DNA of 64,000 nt. Origin: Spirochaetes bacterium RBG_16_49_21. Its GTDB lineage: Bacteria; Spirochaetota; UBA4802; UBA5550. Position 1 is the first letter of the stretch, and each line of letters begins with the position of its first letter. Positions 27,241-34,897 of the stretch are shown here, in pieces. The position numbers were made by a program, and so were the translations under genes. The stretch lies in contig MIBJ01000022.1 of the NCBI GenBank assembly GCA_001829495.1, positions 1-64,000 on the forward strand, in the 5' to 3' direction. The notes under the pieces are model-generated. The model was given only the letters and a program-made list of their open reading frames with translations, was not told the origin of the DNA and searched no databases.

Positions 27241-27579
27241 AAGAAAAAGACTGTCAATAGGCCCGGACAGGCCGATAAGGTGATAGAATTCATCGATCCC
27301 AATTCGGAGTTGGCGAAAACCATAGATAAGGAGTATTGGGTAAAGAAGGAAGTCGAGAGACCTAAGTACTTGGCAACCCAAGTAGTTGAAGAGGTCAAAA
27401 AGGCCGGGTTCTCCAAGTTTCGGAGACAACCTAAGCACCTACGCATGTGGAAAGCAGAGGATGCCAAGAATCCGGCGAGGGGGTATGGCACCCTGGTAGC
27501 CGGCACCTGGTACTGGTACGAGTCTTGGGTAAACCGATGTCTCGAACTATGCCAACTAGCCGGTGACAGGTACAAATGA
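27235..27579 (+). pseudogene. C-terminal fragment of an unrecognised protein
   Basis: The ORF-track entry 27040-27579 is a chimera: its first 65 codons are antisense to the LRR remnant. From 'LIFKKKTVNRPGQ' on it reads like real protein, with 'EFIDPNSELAKTIDKEYWVK' and 'YWYESWVNRCLELC'. The layout recalls the C-terminal regions of DUF3644 or EC042_2821-type proteins, but I cannot name it. No start codon or ribosome site fits, so I take it as a truncated gene end at the edge of the accessory region. Confidence 0.45.
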
Positions 27580-27782
27580 CTCATTGACCCGATAAGTGAA
27601 TCGATTTGCTCCAGAAATTAGAATCCTTATGCCCACCGTGTTAGATAATATTTGGCTACAAATAACCATAAAAAGTATAAATAATGTATAAACGTGCTTT
27701 ACCCTTTGCCCTTTGCGAGAATATAACACAGTTTATTGATGGCTCCCTATTCACCCTCTGCAAAAAACGCTGAATAAAAAAT

Positions 27783-27839
27783 ACTTGTTTATTCTATAGT
27801 TAATAGGCAATTTTTTTTGACATATTGATAAAGCTCTTC
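27783..27839 (+). repeat. leader repeat, copy 1 (truncated)
   Basis: Shares 'CTATAGTTAATA', the T-run, TTGACA and 'AAACTCTT'-like sequence with copies at 34213 and 36251. Here the repeat stops at 'CTCTTCGGATTA', where the fosA-like gene begins, so its -10 region is missing. DNA from 27580 to here (about 200 bp) shows no gene. Confidence 0.65.
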
Positions 27840-27848
27840 GGATTAGAA

Positions 27849-28256
27849 ATGATAAAAGGCCTTAATCACATTACCTTTGCGGTAAACAATCTTGAAAAGT
27901 CCTTTGCATTCTACAAGGACATATTAGGCCTAAAACCCATCGCAAAATGGCAAAACGGCGCCTATTTCACCACAGGCAATACCTGGATCGCCCTAAATCA
28001 AGATTCAAAAGTATCAGAAGCCAGACGCCCCGATTATTCTCATATTGCATTCACCTGCACTGCCTCTGATTTCCAAGCCTTAAAAGCCAAACTTGTAGAT
28101 CATGGATGTAAAAAATGGTCCGAGAATAAATCCGAAGGCGATTCTTTCTATTTTCTGGACCCTGACGGACACAAACTTGAAATACATGTCGGTGACCTGC
28201 AATCACGACTAAAAGAAATGCAGGACAATCCCTGGGATATGTTCGAGTACTACTGA
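27849..28256 (+). CDS. FosA-like glyoxalase-fold transferase, copy 1
   Basis: 135 aa from 'MIKGLNHITFAV', which lines up with the start of copy 2; the ORF-track start is 8 codons earlier. Vicinal-oxygen-chelate fold. The FosA pattern is strong: H7 (GLNH), H65 (DYSHIAF) and E111 (HKLEIHVG) match the Mn ligands, and 'SEGDSFYFLDPDGHKLEIHV' with 'LQSRL' match the potassium loop and phosphonate-binding end of FosA, the fosfomycin thiol transferase. The Lys before the loop in FosA (WKQN) is Ser here (WSEN), so activity on fosfomycin is not certain. About 85% identical by eye to the copy at 32985. Confidence 0.8.
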   Translation: MIKGLNHITFAVNNLEKSFAFYKDILGLKPIAKWQNGAYFTTGNTWIALNQDSKVSEARRPDYSHIAFTCTASDFQALKAKLVDHGCKKWSENKSEGDSFYFLDPDGHKLEIHVGDLQSRLKEMQDNPWDMFEYY

Positions 28257-28421
28257 ATAGTGTCACATAATAGGGCGATTTTATCTGGCAAAGAACGGAT
28301 TTAATAAAAGACTTTCAAATTTCCTGCCTGCTTCGATAAGATCCATACACTAAATAGCTTTTTTGTTAATTTCTTATTGACAAGTTTACAAGTTTTAACG
28401 ATATTATTTTTATCATCCCTG

Positions 28422-28480
28422 TAAGACGTGAGTGTCTTATAGGCCCCGGGTAGCTGGTGCTCCCGGGTTTTATATTTATA
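28422..28480 (+). promoter_or_regulatory. structured leader before the NYN gene
   Basis: Two hairpins in a row: TAAGAC/GTCTTA around 6 nt, then CCCGGG-t-AGC/GCT-CCCGGG around a 4-nt loop, followed by TTTTATATTTAT. The second looks like a Rho-independent terminator but sits 24 bp in front of the NYN start codon. It could be an attenuator, or the terminator of a short RNA made upstream. Confidence 0.6.
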
Positions 28481-28490
28481 GGGGATATTA

Positions 28491-29099
28491 TTGACACGTA
28501 TCGCCTTTTTTATTGACGGGTTCAATTTATATCATTCTCTTGACGATAACAAGTCATACCATAAATATAAATGGCTCAATCTTGCCCGGCTATCCAATAA
28601 CTTAATAAAGAAATCCGATACAATTACAAAAATTTATTACTTCACCGCCCTGGCTCATTGGGATCAAAAAAAAGTCGCTAAACATAAATTGCTTATTCGC
28701 GCACTCGAACTTCAGGGTGTGGAAATAGTATATGGCAAGTTTAAGATGCGAGATAAAACGTGCTTTAAATGCGGCCATACATACAGGAGTCATGAAGAAA
28801 AACAAACTGACGTCAATATAGCCATTACATTGTTTTCAAGCGCTATAAATGATGTCTATGATAAAGCAATAATACTATCAGGTGACAGCGACCTTATCCC
28901 GGCGATCAAAGCAGTTAAAAACACTTTCCCGGCAAAAAACATAGGCGTCGCCATACCCATAGGGAGGACAGCCCAGGAATTAATTAATGTTACTGATTTT
29001 CATATCCGCATCAAAGAAAAACATCTTCGAACCAGCTTGTTTCCACAGGAGATTGATATTGACGGGAAAAAACTATTGTGCCCTGCTACATGGAAATAA
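28491..29099 (+). CDS. NYN-domain (DUF88/LabA-like) putative ribonuclease
   Basis: 202 aa, TTG start 6 nt after a GGGG site. PIN-like NYN fold with acidic residues in 'FFIDGFNLYHS' (D9), 'QTDVNIAITLF' and 'ILSGDSDLIPAI', the expected metal-site positions of the family. A zinc-knuckle-like insert 'CFKCGHTYRSHEE' precedes the second motif. NYN proteins are linked with RNA cleavage; some sit in toxin or defence contexts. AT-rich compared with the core genome. The structured leader directly upstream suggests RNA-based control. Confidence 0.85.
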   Translation: MTRIAFFIDGFNLYHSLDDNKSYHKYKWLNLARLSNNLIKKSDTITKIYYFTALAHWDQKKVAKHKLLIRALELQGVEIVYGKFKMRDKTCFKCGHTYRSHEEKQTDVNIAITLFSSAINDVYDKAIILSGDSDLIPAIKAVKNTFPAKNIGVAIPIGRTAQELINVTDFHIRIKEKHLRTSLFPQEIDIDGKKLLCPATWK

Positions 29100-29120
29100 T
29101 TGTCATGTGCCGGATTAAAA

Positions 29121-29261
29121 ATGATAAAAGGAATTAATCACATTATGTTTGCAGTAGAGAATCTTGAGAAGTCCTTTGAATTCCATAAGGCCCTATTGGG
29201 ATTAAAACCTGTCGCAAAATGGAAAAACGGAGGCTATTTTACCACAGGCGAGACTTGGTGA
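29121..29261 (+). pseudogene. FosA-like gene, copy 3, truncated
   Basis: Begins 'MIKGINHIMFAVENLEKSFE' just as the two intact copies do, and keeps the 'GYFTTGETW' segment. It then meets a stop (TGG-TGA) where the intact copies continue 'IALNQDSK'. The last base of that TGA is the A of the next gene's ATG. The remaining 90 or so residues of the fold, including H65 and E111, are absent, so it cannot be active. Confidence 0.85.
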
Positions 29262-29536
29262 TGGACACGCCAAAATCTTCACGCCTTAAAAGACCCCGCT
29301 ATCCAATGCCCGCCTTTGTTAAAGAAGCTCTTCTTCAGAGCGGTCTGATGGAGGCATATCGCAGCCGCCCGCCATATCAGCAAAACGATTACATCGGCTG
29401 GATAAGCCGCGCAAAGCGGGAAGAAACAAAGGATAAGCGGCTGGCCCAGATGCTGGACGAGCTTGCGCAAGGCGATAAATACATGAACATGACATATCGT
29501 CCGAAGAAGCTTACCGAGAAAAAAAGCCTGCATTGA
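29261..29536 (+). CDS. YdeI/OmpD-associated (OmdA) family protein
   Basis: 91 aa from the ATG at 29261; the ORF-track start lies inside the FosA remnant in another frame and is rejected. The segment 'MPAFVKEALLQSGLMEAYRS' then 'PPYQQNDYIGWISRAKREET' and 'RLAQMLDELAQG' is the OmdA (bacteriocin-protection, YdeI) domain, often found alone or as the C-terminal part of longer YdeI proteins. No good ribosome site is present; translation may be coupled to the remnant through the TGATG overlap. Its insertion seems to have cut FosA copy 3. Confidence 0.7.
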   Translation: MDTPKSSRLKRPRYPMPAFVKEALLQSGLMEAYRSRPPYQQNDYIGWISRAKREETKDKRLAQMLDELAQGDKYMNMTYRPKKLTEKKSLH

Positions 29537-29567
29537 ATGATCATGATTTATTTATAGGAAGATAAAT

Positions 29568-30278
29568 ATGAAATTACATATTTATACCGTTAAAGTTGCC
29601 GCGCTGGGAATTACAGCATCACTCCTGCTGGCCGGCTGTGCTCTTTCAGCGGCACAAAAAGAAATCCTGTGCTTAAATACTCTTGGCTCTCCAATCCCTG
29701 AATTCTGCGAGGTGAAACCGAATGTGCTCTGGCGCGGGTCCAAGCCTGACAGGAATACCGCCGCATGGCTTATCAATAAAGGCGTTAGCACGATCGTAAA
29801 TCTTGAATTGCTGCATGATGATATGGATACGATTACTCAGGAGACGATCACCGGCACGGGTACATATAAAATTGATTACTTTCGGGTAAAGACCTGGGAG
29901 CCCCTGTACGCAGTTACCAAATCGAATGCGGATGAGGATGTCATTCACTTCCTTGCAGTTGTGAGCCGGGCCAAACAGCCGGTTTATGTCCATTGCCGCG
30001 CCGGTGAGAACCGGACCGGGGTCATGGTTGCCGCGTATAAAATAATTCTCAATGGTCAAACGAGTAAGGCAGAGATGGCCAAAATACTGGATGAAATGCA
30101 GAGCTATAAAGGCGCCTGGTCTGAATCCACCACTAAGTATATCAAAGGCTTATTTCTCAGGCGTGACGAAATTATCAAGAAGGTCAGGGCATTTAAGGTG
30201 GAAGACCCCATTCAAATTATTTGCAATAAGGGGAAGTGCGTGAGCAATCCTCGACAATTTCGAGACGTTTTGTATTAA
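29568..30278 (+). CDS. lipoprotein tyrosine/dual-specificity phosphatase
   Basis: 236 aa. Signal peptide with lipobox LLLAGC (Cys at about 23), so anchored to a membrane facing the periplasm. Phosphatase fold of the cyclin-dependent kinase inhibitor-3/Siw14-like type: 'LWRGSKPD', 'STIVNLEL', and the P-loop 'VHCRAGENRTGV' with catalytic C143 and R149 (CX5R). A ribosome site (AGGAAG) precedes the start. The substrate may be phosphotyrosine or an inositol or lipid phosphate. It is followed 28 bp later by an attC-like structure. Confidence 0.85.
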   Translation: MKLHIYTVKVAALGITASLLLAGCALSAAQKEILCLNTLGSPIPEFCEVKPNVLWRGSKPDRNTAAWLINKGVSTIVNLELLHDDMDTITQETITGTGTYKIDYFRVKTWEPLYAVTKSNADEDVIHFLAVVSRAKQPVYVHCRAGENRTGVMVAAYKIILNGQTSKAEMAKILDEMQSYKGAWSESTTKYIKGLFLRRDEIIKKVRAFKVEDPIQIICNKGKCVSNPRQFRDVLY

Positions 30279-30306
30279 TTGATTAAAACAATATGGGTTA
30301 GCAAAG

Positions 30307-30370
30307 GCATAATAAGCGGCTCCACCAGATCACCGGGAAGCCCGGCTCCCGTAGAGCCGCAGCGTTATGT
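30307..30370 (+). repeat. attC-like recombination site candidate
   Basis: GCATAAT and GTTATGT can pair (with two G-T wobbles), and inside them GCGGCTC and GAGCCGC pair perfectly, with unequal 2/3-nt gaps between the two stems and a central CCGGG/CCCGG hairpin. This matches the R''-L''...L'-R' plan of integron cassette sites, which fold as single strands. It lies exactly between two plus-strand genes. Imperfect, and not confirmed by an integrase. Confidence 0.45.
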
Positions 30371-30397
30371 GTCTTAATGAGGAATGCGGAGGAAATC

Positions 30398-31180
30398 ATG
30401 GATGAATTAATAGAAACGACACAACACGAGAATATTGTTGAAGTTGCTTTGAACCGGCCCAAAGCATTTAACGCATTCAACCTTGAAATGATTTCAGAGT
30501 TAGCGAACGTTTTAATAAGGCTATCTACGGACAGTTCCGTGAAAGGTATAGCCCTTACGGGAAGAGGAAAGGCCTTTTGCGCCGGAGGAGATCTTAAATG
30601 GGCTGTGCATTTTTCCGAGAAGCCCGGTTCTTCATTCCACAGGCTGGCGTCACAATTAAATCTAGCTGTTGTTGAAATCCGGCGAATGAATAAACCCGTT
30701 GTGGCGGCCATTAATGGTCCGGCAGCCGGAGCAGGTTTTGCCCTGGCATTGGCCTGCGACTTTCGTATCATGGAAGAATCGGCGGTTCTCATGCAGGCAT
30801 ACACCTCAAATGGTCTTAGCATTGACGGAGGCGGTACATTCACATTGCCGAGAATTGTCGGTTTTGCCCGCGCTTTGGAAATTGCCGCATTTGACAAACC
30901 TATATCGGCGAAACAAGCATTGGAATTGGGGTTGGCGACCAGGGTAGTTGAAGATGGGACGGCTTTGAAGGGAGCAATCGATATGTTGAATGAATTGGCA
31001 AAGGGCTCACTTCATTCTTTTGGCTGGTCAAAAAAACTGCTTAATGATTCTTTCAGCAGTTCATTTGAATCGCATATAGAATTAGAAAGAGAGGGACTTT
31101 CTGACTGCGCAAACCATCCTGACGGAAAGGAAGGGCTGAATGCTTTCATTGAAAAGCGTAAACCTCTCTTTAACCGCTAA
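30398..31180 (+). CDS. enoyl-CoA hydratase/isomerase family protein
   Basis: 260 aa from 'MDELIETTQHENI', 5 nt after GGAGG; the ORF-track start is 7 codons earlier. Crotonase fold: 'VALNRPKAFNAFNLEM', oxyanion-hole segments 'GRGKAFCAGGDLKW' and 'INGPAAGAGFALALACD', and 'SNGLSIDGGGTFTLPRIVG'. The usual hydratase Glu pair is only partly kept (GLSIDGGG has Asp), so isomerase or another CoA-ester reaction is possible. It lies in the cassette-like run of plus-strand genes without fatty-acid genes nearby. Confidence 0.85.
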   Translation: MDELIETTQHENIVEVALNRPKAFNAFNLEMISELANVLIRLSTDSSVKGIALTGRGKAFCAGGDLKWAVHFSEKPGSSFHRLASQLNLAVVEIRRMNKPVVAAINGPAAGAGFALALACDFRIMEESAVLMQAYTSNGLSIDGGGTFTLPRIVGFARALEIAAFDKPISAKQALELGLATRVVEDGTALKGAIDMLNELAKGSLHSFGWSKKLLNDSFSSSFESHIELEREGLSDCANHPDGKEGLNAFIEKRKPLFNR

Positions 31181-31452
31181 AAGGTGAAACAGAAATGTAT
31201 CACACATAACCGGTCGCTGAATCAGGACAATGGAATCGCGCTCACCCGCTGGCTATGGATCGGCCAAATCGAGATAAGGATTTTTTTTGCTTCGCTGAAA
31301 AGCCAATGGGTAAATATCGGCTTTACTGTCAAGAACGCAGATCGTGTGGAGGCGATCTTCAGAGAGAAATATCTCATAAGGTAAAGAGTAACACCCGACA
31401 AACGAATCAGCCGGAAGGCTAATCGCCGCCGCTGATTCGCAGCATTGCACAC
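31181..31452 (+). other. cassette junction without a clear gene
   Basis: The 66-codon ORF at 31184-31384 is not called. Just after the hydratase stop there is ACATAAC followed by CGGTCGCTG, which looks like the left half of an attC-type site with no right half. Further on, CGAATCAGC and GCTGATTCG form a perfect 9-bp inverted repeat with a 19-nt spacer, 13 bp before the methyltransferase start. Confidence 0.35.
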
Positions 31453-32106
31453 ATGAATACCATGAACGAGCTTGATAATCAAAAAGCATACTGGGATGGC
31501 GTCACCGTTGAAAAAAAATTCACGCATCCGATCCGGCTGGACCTCTTTCGGGAATTGGTACCGCTCGGAAGCAATATATTGGACTACGGGTGCGGGTACG
31601 GCAGAACGTGCGCTGAACTGGTGAAATCCGGCTATAAAGACATTGTCGGAGTTGATATTTCATCTGAAATGATCAAGCATGGGCTGTTATTGTACCCTAG
31701 CCTGAATTTACAGTATATTGAGGGCAGCATATTACCCTTTTCTGATAATACCTTTGCCGCTTGTACGCTGCTTGCGGTCTTGACCTGCATACCAACCGAT
31801 GCCGGGCAAAAGGAACTTATCAATGAGCTGCACAGAGTATTGCATCCGAATGGAATTCTCTACCTTAGCGACTACCCTTTGCAGAAAGACGCCAGAAACA
31901 ATGAGAGATACAACCAATTTAAAGATGCGTATAAAAAATTTGGGGTCTTCCGGCTCTCTGACGGAGGCGTAGTCCGGCATCACGACATGCCGTGGATATA
32001 CGCGCTCTTATCGCGGTTCGATATCATAAAGGAAGACAACATTGAAGTCACTACGATGAACGGGAACGCGGCGGAAGCGTTCCAGATAATCGCGAAGAAA
32101 AGATAG
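31453..32106 (+). CDS. class I SAM-dependent methyltransferase
   Basis: 217 aa. Motif I 'ILDYGCGYGRTCAEL', an acidic end to strand 2 ('GVDISSEMIKHG'), 'LPFSDNTFAACTLLAVL' and 'HRVLHPNGILYLSD' make a Methyltransf_11/25-type Rossmann methylase. The substrate is not shown by context. Part of the plus-strand accessory run. The start of 'MNTMNELDNQ' has no strong ribosome site; Met-4 is an alternative start. Confidence 0.85.
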   Translation: MNTMNELDNQKAYWDGVTVEKKFTHPIRLDLFRELVPLGSNILDYGCGYGRTCAELVKSGYKDIVGVDISSEMIKHGLLLYPSLNLQYIEGSILPFSDNTFAACTLLAVLTCIPTDAGQKELINELHRVLHPNGILYLSDYPLQKDARNNERYNQFKDAYKKFGVFRLSDGGVVRHHDMPWIYALLSRFDIIKEDNIEVTTMNGNAAEAFQIIAKKR

Positions 32107-32438
32107 CGCGGCCGACAAGGACGCGCGCCTGATCCCAAAAGCCCGGCGATTTTTTGTCCAGGCGATGCACCCTCCCCCAATTGCCAGAATGGCAAGGTGC
32201 GGATGCTTGCGAGGACATAAGGAAAAGCATCTGCCATCGAAAGGATGCAATATTTATAATTGACAGAAATATAAAATTGACTTGTTATTATATTTAGATA
32301 AATAATTACCGCCACACTATCAACAGTAGCAGAAGTGAAAATACAAACCTATAAGCAGTTAAGCAACATGTCTCTTAAATGTTATTAGAGGCAGATTTAT
32401 TTAAAAAAACTTTAGCAGATAATTGTAAGGAGCAAATC
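32107..32438. other. 332-bp intergenic region
   Basis: No supported gene. The left half is GC-rich and resembles dispersed non-coding repeat DNA: it holds the small inverted repeat TTGCCAgaaTGGCAA. The right half, from about 32260, is very AT-rich and holds promoter-like TTGACT and TATAAT-type words in front of the lipoprotein gene. Confidence 0.35.
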
Positions 32439-32873
32439 ATGAACACAAAAATTCTTGCATCATTCATTTTATTAGCACAATGTGCATTAATATCCTCCTG
32501 TCTTACACATTATCAAACCAACACGTGGCTTAATACACAGAAAGGTGTTCCAACTATTAATATCACCGGAGGGTGGGATGCCGGTTCTGTATTCGGCGGA
32601 GGATGGGGCGGAGCCAGTATTGTTCAAAACGGCAACGAGATTATTGGGACAATAGGCTTGTATAATATCAAAGGCGTGATTAATGGTGACAATATTTATC
32701 TGATATTCACATCAGGTGCAAAAATATATTATACCGGCCATCTCAAGCCCTCTCAAGATGGTAGTCTGGTAGGAATTACGGTTGAAAATGCAATAGTAGA
32801 TACCAATGGGGCTCAAAATGCCATGAAGCATCCGATTATCATGAAAAAATATGGTCAAATCGAAAAAAAATAG
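32439..32873 (+). CDS. small hypothetical lipoprotein
   Basis: 144 aa from 'MNTKILASFILLAQC', with AAGGAG 7 nt upstream; the ORF-track start is 20 codons earlier and has no site. The signal peptide ends in LISSC, a lipobox. The mature part is Gly- and beta-rich ('GGWDAGSVFGGGWGGA', 'YYTGHLKPSQDGSLVG') and may form a small beta-barrel or sandwich. Family not recognised. AT-rich and placed in the cassette-like region. Confidence 0.7.
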   Translation: MNTKILASFILLAQCALISSCLTHYQTNTWLNTQKGVPTINITGGWDAGSVFGGGWGGASIVQNGNEIIGTIGLYNIKGVINGDNIYLIFTSGAKIYYTGHLKPSQDGSLVGITVENAIVDTNGAQNAMKHPIIMKKYGQIEKK

Positions 32874-32950
32874 GGTCTGGAAATCCTATTGGACTGAAAC
32901 TTAGTGGTGTTAAATGAAAAATTTTTTCTCAGTGCTTGCCACCCTTCAGA

Positions 32951-32972
32951 CCGCTCATTGTGAGCGTTATAT
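32951..32972 (+). repeat. GCGTTA-type site with hairpin, before FosA copy 2
   Basis: CGCTCA-ttg-TGAGCG forms a 6-bp hairpin whose right arm runs into GCGTTATAT. The sequence after GTT (TATATGCCGGATTA) is nearly the same as that before FosA copy 3. It is a possible half or degenerate cassette site. No left partner was found. Confidence 0.3.
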
Positions 32973-32984
32973 GCCGGATTAAAA

Positions 32985-33389
32985 ATGATAAAAGGCCTTA
33001 ACCACATTACGTTTGCAGTAAAGAATCTTGAAAAGTCCTTTGAATTCTATAAGGACATATTAGGCTTAAAGCCCGTCGTAAAATGGAAAAACGGAGCGTA
33101 TTTTACCACAGGCGATACCTGGATTGCTCTTAATCAGGATTCAAAAGTACCAGAAGTTACGCGACCCGATTATTCTCATATTGCATTCAGCTGCGCCGCC
33201 TCTGATTTCCAAGCTTTAAAAGCCAAACTTGTAAAGTATGGATGTGTAGAATGGTCAGAGAATAAATCTGAGGGAGATTCATATTATTTTTTGGATCCCG
33301 ACGGGCACAAACTTGAAATACACGTCGGGGACTTGCAGTCACGACTAAAAGAAATGCGGGAAAATCCCTGGGATACGTTCGAGTACTAG
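32985..33389 (+). CDS. FosA-like glyoxalase-fold transferase, copy 2
   Basis: 134 aa, a close paralogue of the gene at 27849. The metal-ligand positions (GLNH, DYSHIAF, KLEIHVG), the 'SEGDSYYFLDPDGHKLEI' loop and the 'LQSRL' end are all kept. As in copy 1, the Lys that precedes the potassium loop in FosA is Ser. FosA enzymes inactivate fosfomycin by adding glutathione or another thiol; environmental relatives may act on other epoxides. The upstream boundary CGGATTA is shared by all three copies, so the unit moved or was duplicated as a cassette. Confidence 0.8.
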   Translation: MIKGLNHITFAVKNLEKSFEFYKDILGLKPVVKWKNGAYFTTGDTWIALNQDSKVPEVTRPDYSHIAFSCAASDFQALKAKLVKYGCVEWSENKSEGDSYYFLDPDGHKLEIHVGDLQSRLKEMRENPWDTFEY

Positions 33390-33476
33390 GGCAAGTTAGT
33401 CTTAAAATGCAAGCCCGACTAGACGGTGAAGCCGGAGCGTCCGCGCGGCTGAGCTCGACCATTCTGGGGAGGAAAA

Positions 33477-33944
33477 ATGAAAAAACTAATTCTATTTATT
33501 GCACTATCGGTCTTAAGTATTACCATTGGCGCCGCTGCGCAAGAAAATTGTTCCAAGGAAAAAACAGAAGCCATAATTGAATACTTACGGGTTAATTCAA
33601 TCGATGATCTTATGGACCAGATGCTTATCGAAATACAAAAACAAATACCGCCTGAACATCGCGAGGTTTTTGCTAAAATATGGAAATCTGCATTCGATAC
33701 AAAGGAGCTAAAAGAAATGATATTAAAGTCGATGTGTAAAATTTTCACTATAGAGGAGATCCAAGCATTAACAAAATTTTATAACAGCCCCGAAGGCAGA
33801 TCAGTAATGAAAAAAATTCCACAATATATGACTGAATTAATGCCCTATTTGCAAGTGATAAATCAACGAGCAATGCAGAAAGCCATAGAAGAAATCAATA
33901 AAACGCAAAATAAGGAAAAATTAAAACCGGAGAAATCTTTATAA
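33477..33944 (+). CDS. secreted DUF2059-family protein
   Basis: 155 aa with GGGGAGG 6 nt before the start. Signal peptide of about 21 residues ending near 'GAAAQE', so periplasmic. The helical body with 'EIQALTKFYNSPEGRSVMKK' is typical of DUF2059, a small domain of unknown function common in Gram-negative bacteria. The Lys-rich C-terminus is disordered. Sits between FosA copy 2 and a SRPBCC remnant. Confidence 0.75.
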   Translation: MKKLILFIALSVLSITIGAAAQENCSKEKTEAIIEYLRVNSIDDLMDQMLIEIQKQIPPEHREVFAKIWKSAFDTKELKEMILKSMCKIFTIEEIQALTKFYNSPEGRSVMKKIPQYMTELMPYLQVINQRAMQKAIEEINKTQNKEKLKPEKSL

Positions 33945-34059
33945 CCTCCTCATTTCAGAATGTATTTCCCGATCCTCCGTGAGGGCGTCGGCGATGCTTC
34001 CCGGGAGATTCCATGCATAATGCCTTATGTTCTGATATCCCGAAGCAGGACGTCGGTAG

Positions 34060-34230
34060 AGGTATTTGCTTGCAATTGCCAACGGCAAAGGCAGCGAAAT
34101 CATTTTTACGCTTATTCGCCAGCCGGAAATGTCCGATGAGAAGTTCGCGGAAGATGCCAAGTGGGTGGAGAAAGGATCGATCAAAAAAAGATTGATTAAT
34201 AAAACAAAGACACGCCTGCTTATTTTATAG
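34060..34230 (+). pseudogene. SRPBCC (AHSA1-like) C-terminal remnant
   Basis: The plus-strand frame reads 'ANGKGSEIIFTLIRQPEMSD' followed by 'EKFAEDAKWVEK', the typical last strand and helix of SRPBCC/AHSA1 proteins, then loses similarity and stops at 34230. There is no N-terminal part. It was missed by the ORF track because the frame has no start. The end runs into leader repeat copy 2. Confidence 0.6.
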
Positions 34231-34322
34231 CTAATAAACTATTTTTATTGACATTTTTATAAAACTCTTCTTTAAATTTAAATAAGTAAAAAATTATAAA
34301 ATTTCTATATAATAATTGTTTA
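34213..34322 (+). repeat. leader repeat, copy 2
   Basis: About 110 bp similar to 36251-36354, including 'AATAAACTATTTTTATTGAC', 'ATTTTTATAAAACTCTT' and a later AT-rich part ending 'TAATAATTGTTTAGG'. It carries TTGACA (34248), 17 bp, then TTTAAA (34271), a promoter for the DUF1304 gene. Confidence 0.75.
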
Positions 34323-34344
34323 GGCTCACAAAAGGAGGAGAAAC

Positions 34345-34701
34345 ATGTTCATAGCCGCCAATATCGTCGTTGCTCTCGTCGCGCTACTGCACGTCTGCTT
34401 CCTGGTGCTCGAAATGTTCCTGTGGGACAAACCAATAGGTCTGCGGGTTTTCGGCCAAACAAAAGAGGCGGCTGCGGCCACCAAGCTCCTGGCCGCCAAT
34501 CAGGGTCTTTACAATGGCTTTCTCGCCGCCGGCTTGGTCTGGGGTCTGAGCCTTGGCCCGGATGGCACCGGCATCAAGGTCTTCTTTCTTTGTTGCGTGC
34601 TTATTGCAGGCCTGTTCGGGGGAGCTACCGCCGGCCGGAAAATTCTCATTGTTCAAGCGATTCCCGCAGCCGTCGGATTGGCGCTGGTGTTGCTTTCCTA
34701 A
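34345..34701 (+). CDS. DUF1304-family membrane protein
   Basis: 118 aa, AGGAG 5 nt before the start. Four membrane helices; 'LVALLHVCFLVLEMFLWDKP' and 'AANQGLYNGFLAAGLVWG' are the DUF1304 signature. The role of the family is unknown. It is expressed from the repeat-borne promoter upstream and is the GC-richest gene of this stretch, unlike its AT-rich leader, which suggests gene and leader have different histories. Confidence 0.82.
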   Translation: MFIAANIVVALVALLHVCFLVLEMFLWDKPIGLRVFGQTKEAAAATKLLAANQGLYNGFLAAGLVWGLSLGPDGTGIKVFFLCCVLIAGLFGGATAGRKILIVQAIPAAVGLALVLLS

Positions 34702-34897
34702 GCTGCGGGTTGCACAAGCCTTAATAAGGCATTGCACGCTTTTAACCTGACCTGATTCGAGGGTCTTTCCTGAAAGATATTTTTGTCCTGAACATTGGTT
34801 GAGTAATCTGATTCGAGAGAGCCGTTGCAAAAAATATTTTGCAAAGTCCTCCCCGTGCTCGTATATTTAAAAAATATTAATATTTAAGAGGTAAGCT

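Noticed and set aside
28491-29099. Classic toxin-antitoxin pair with the NYN gene
   Set aside because: No small protein-coding partner on either side; only an RNA leader is present, so the claim is kept as a hypothesis in the findings.
31184-31384. 66-aa ORF after the enoyl-CoA hydratase
   Set aside because: No start signal and no recognisable sequence; it includes a half cassette-site-like sequence.
33939-34184. 81-aa minus-strand ORF
   Set aside because: Its first half is antisense to the SRPBCC remnant. The second half looks somewhat protein-like but has no family match that I recognise.
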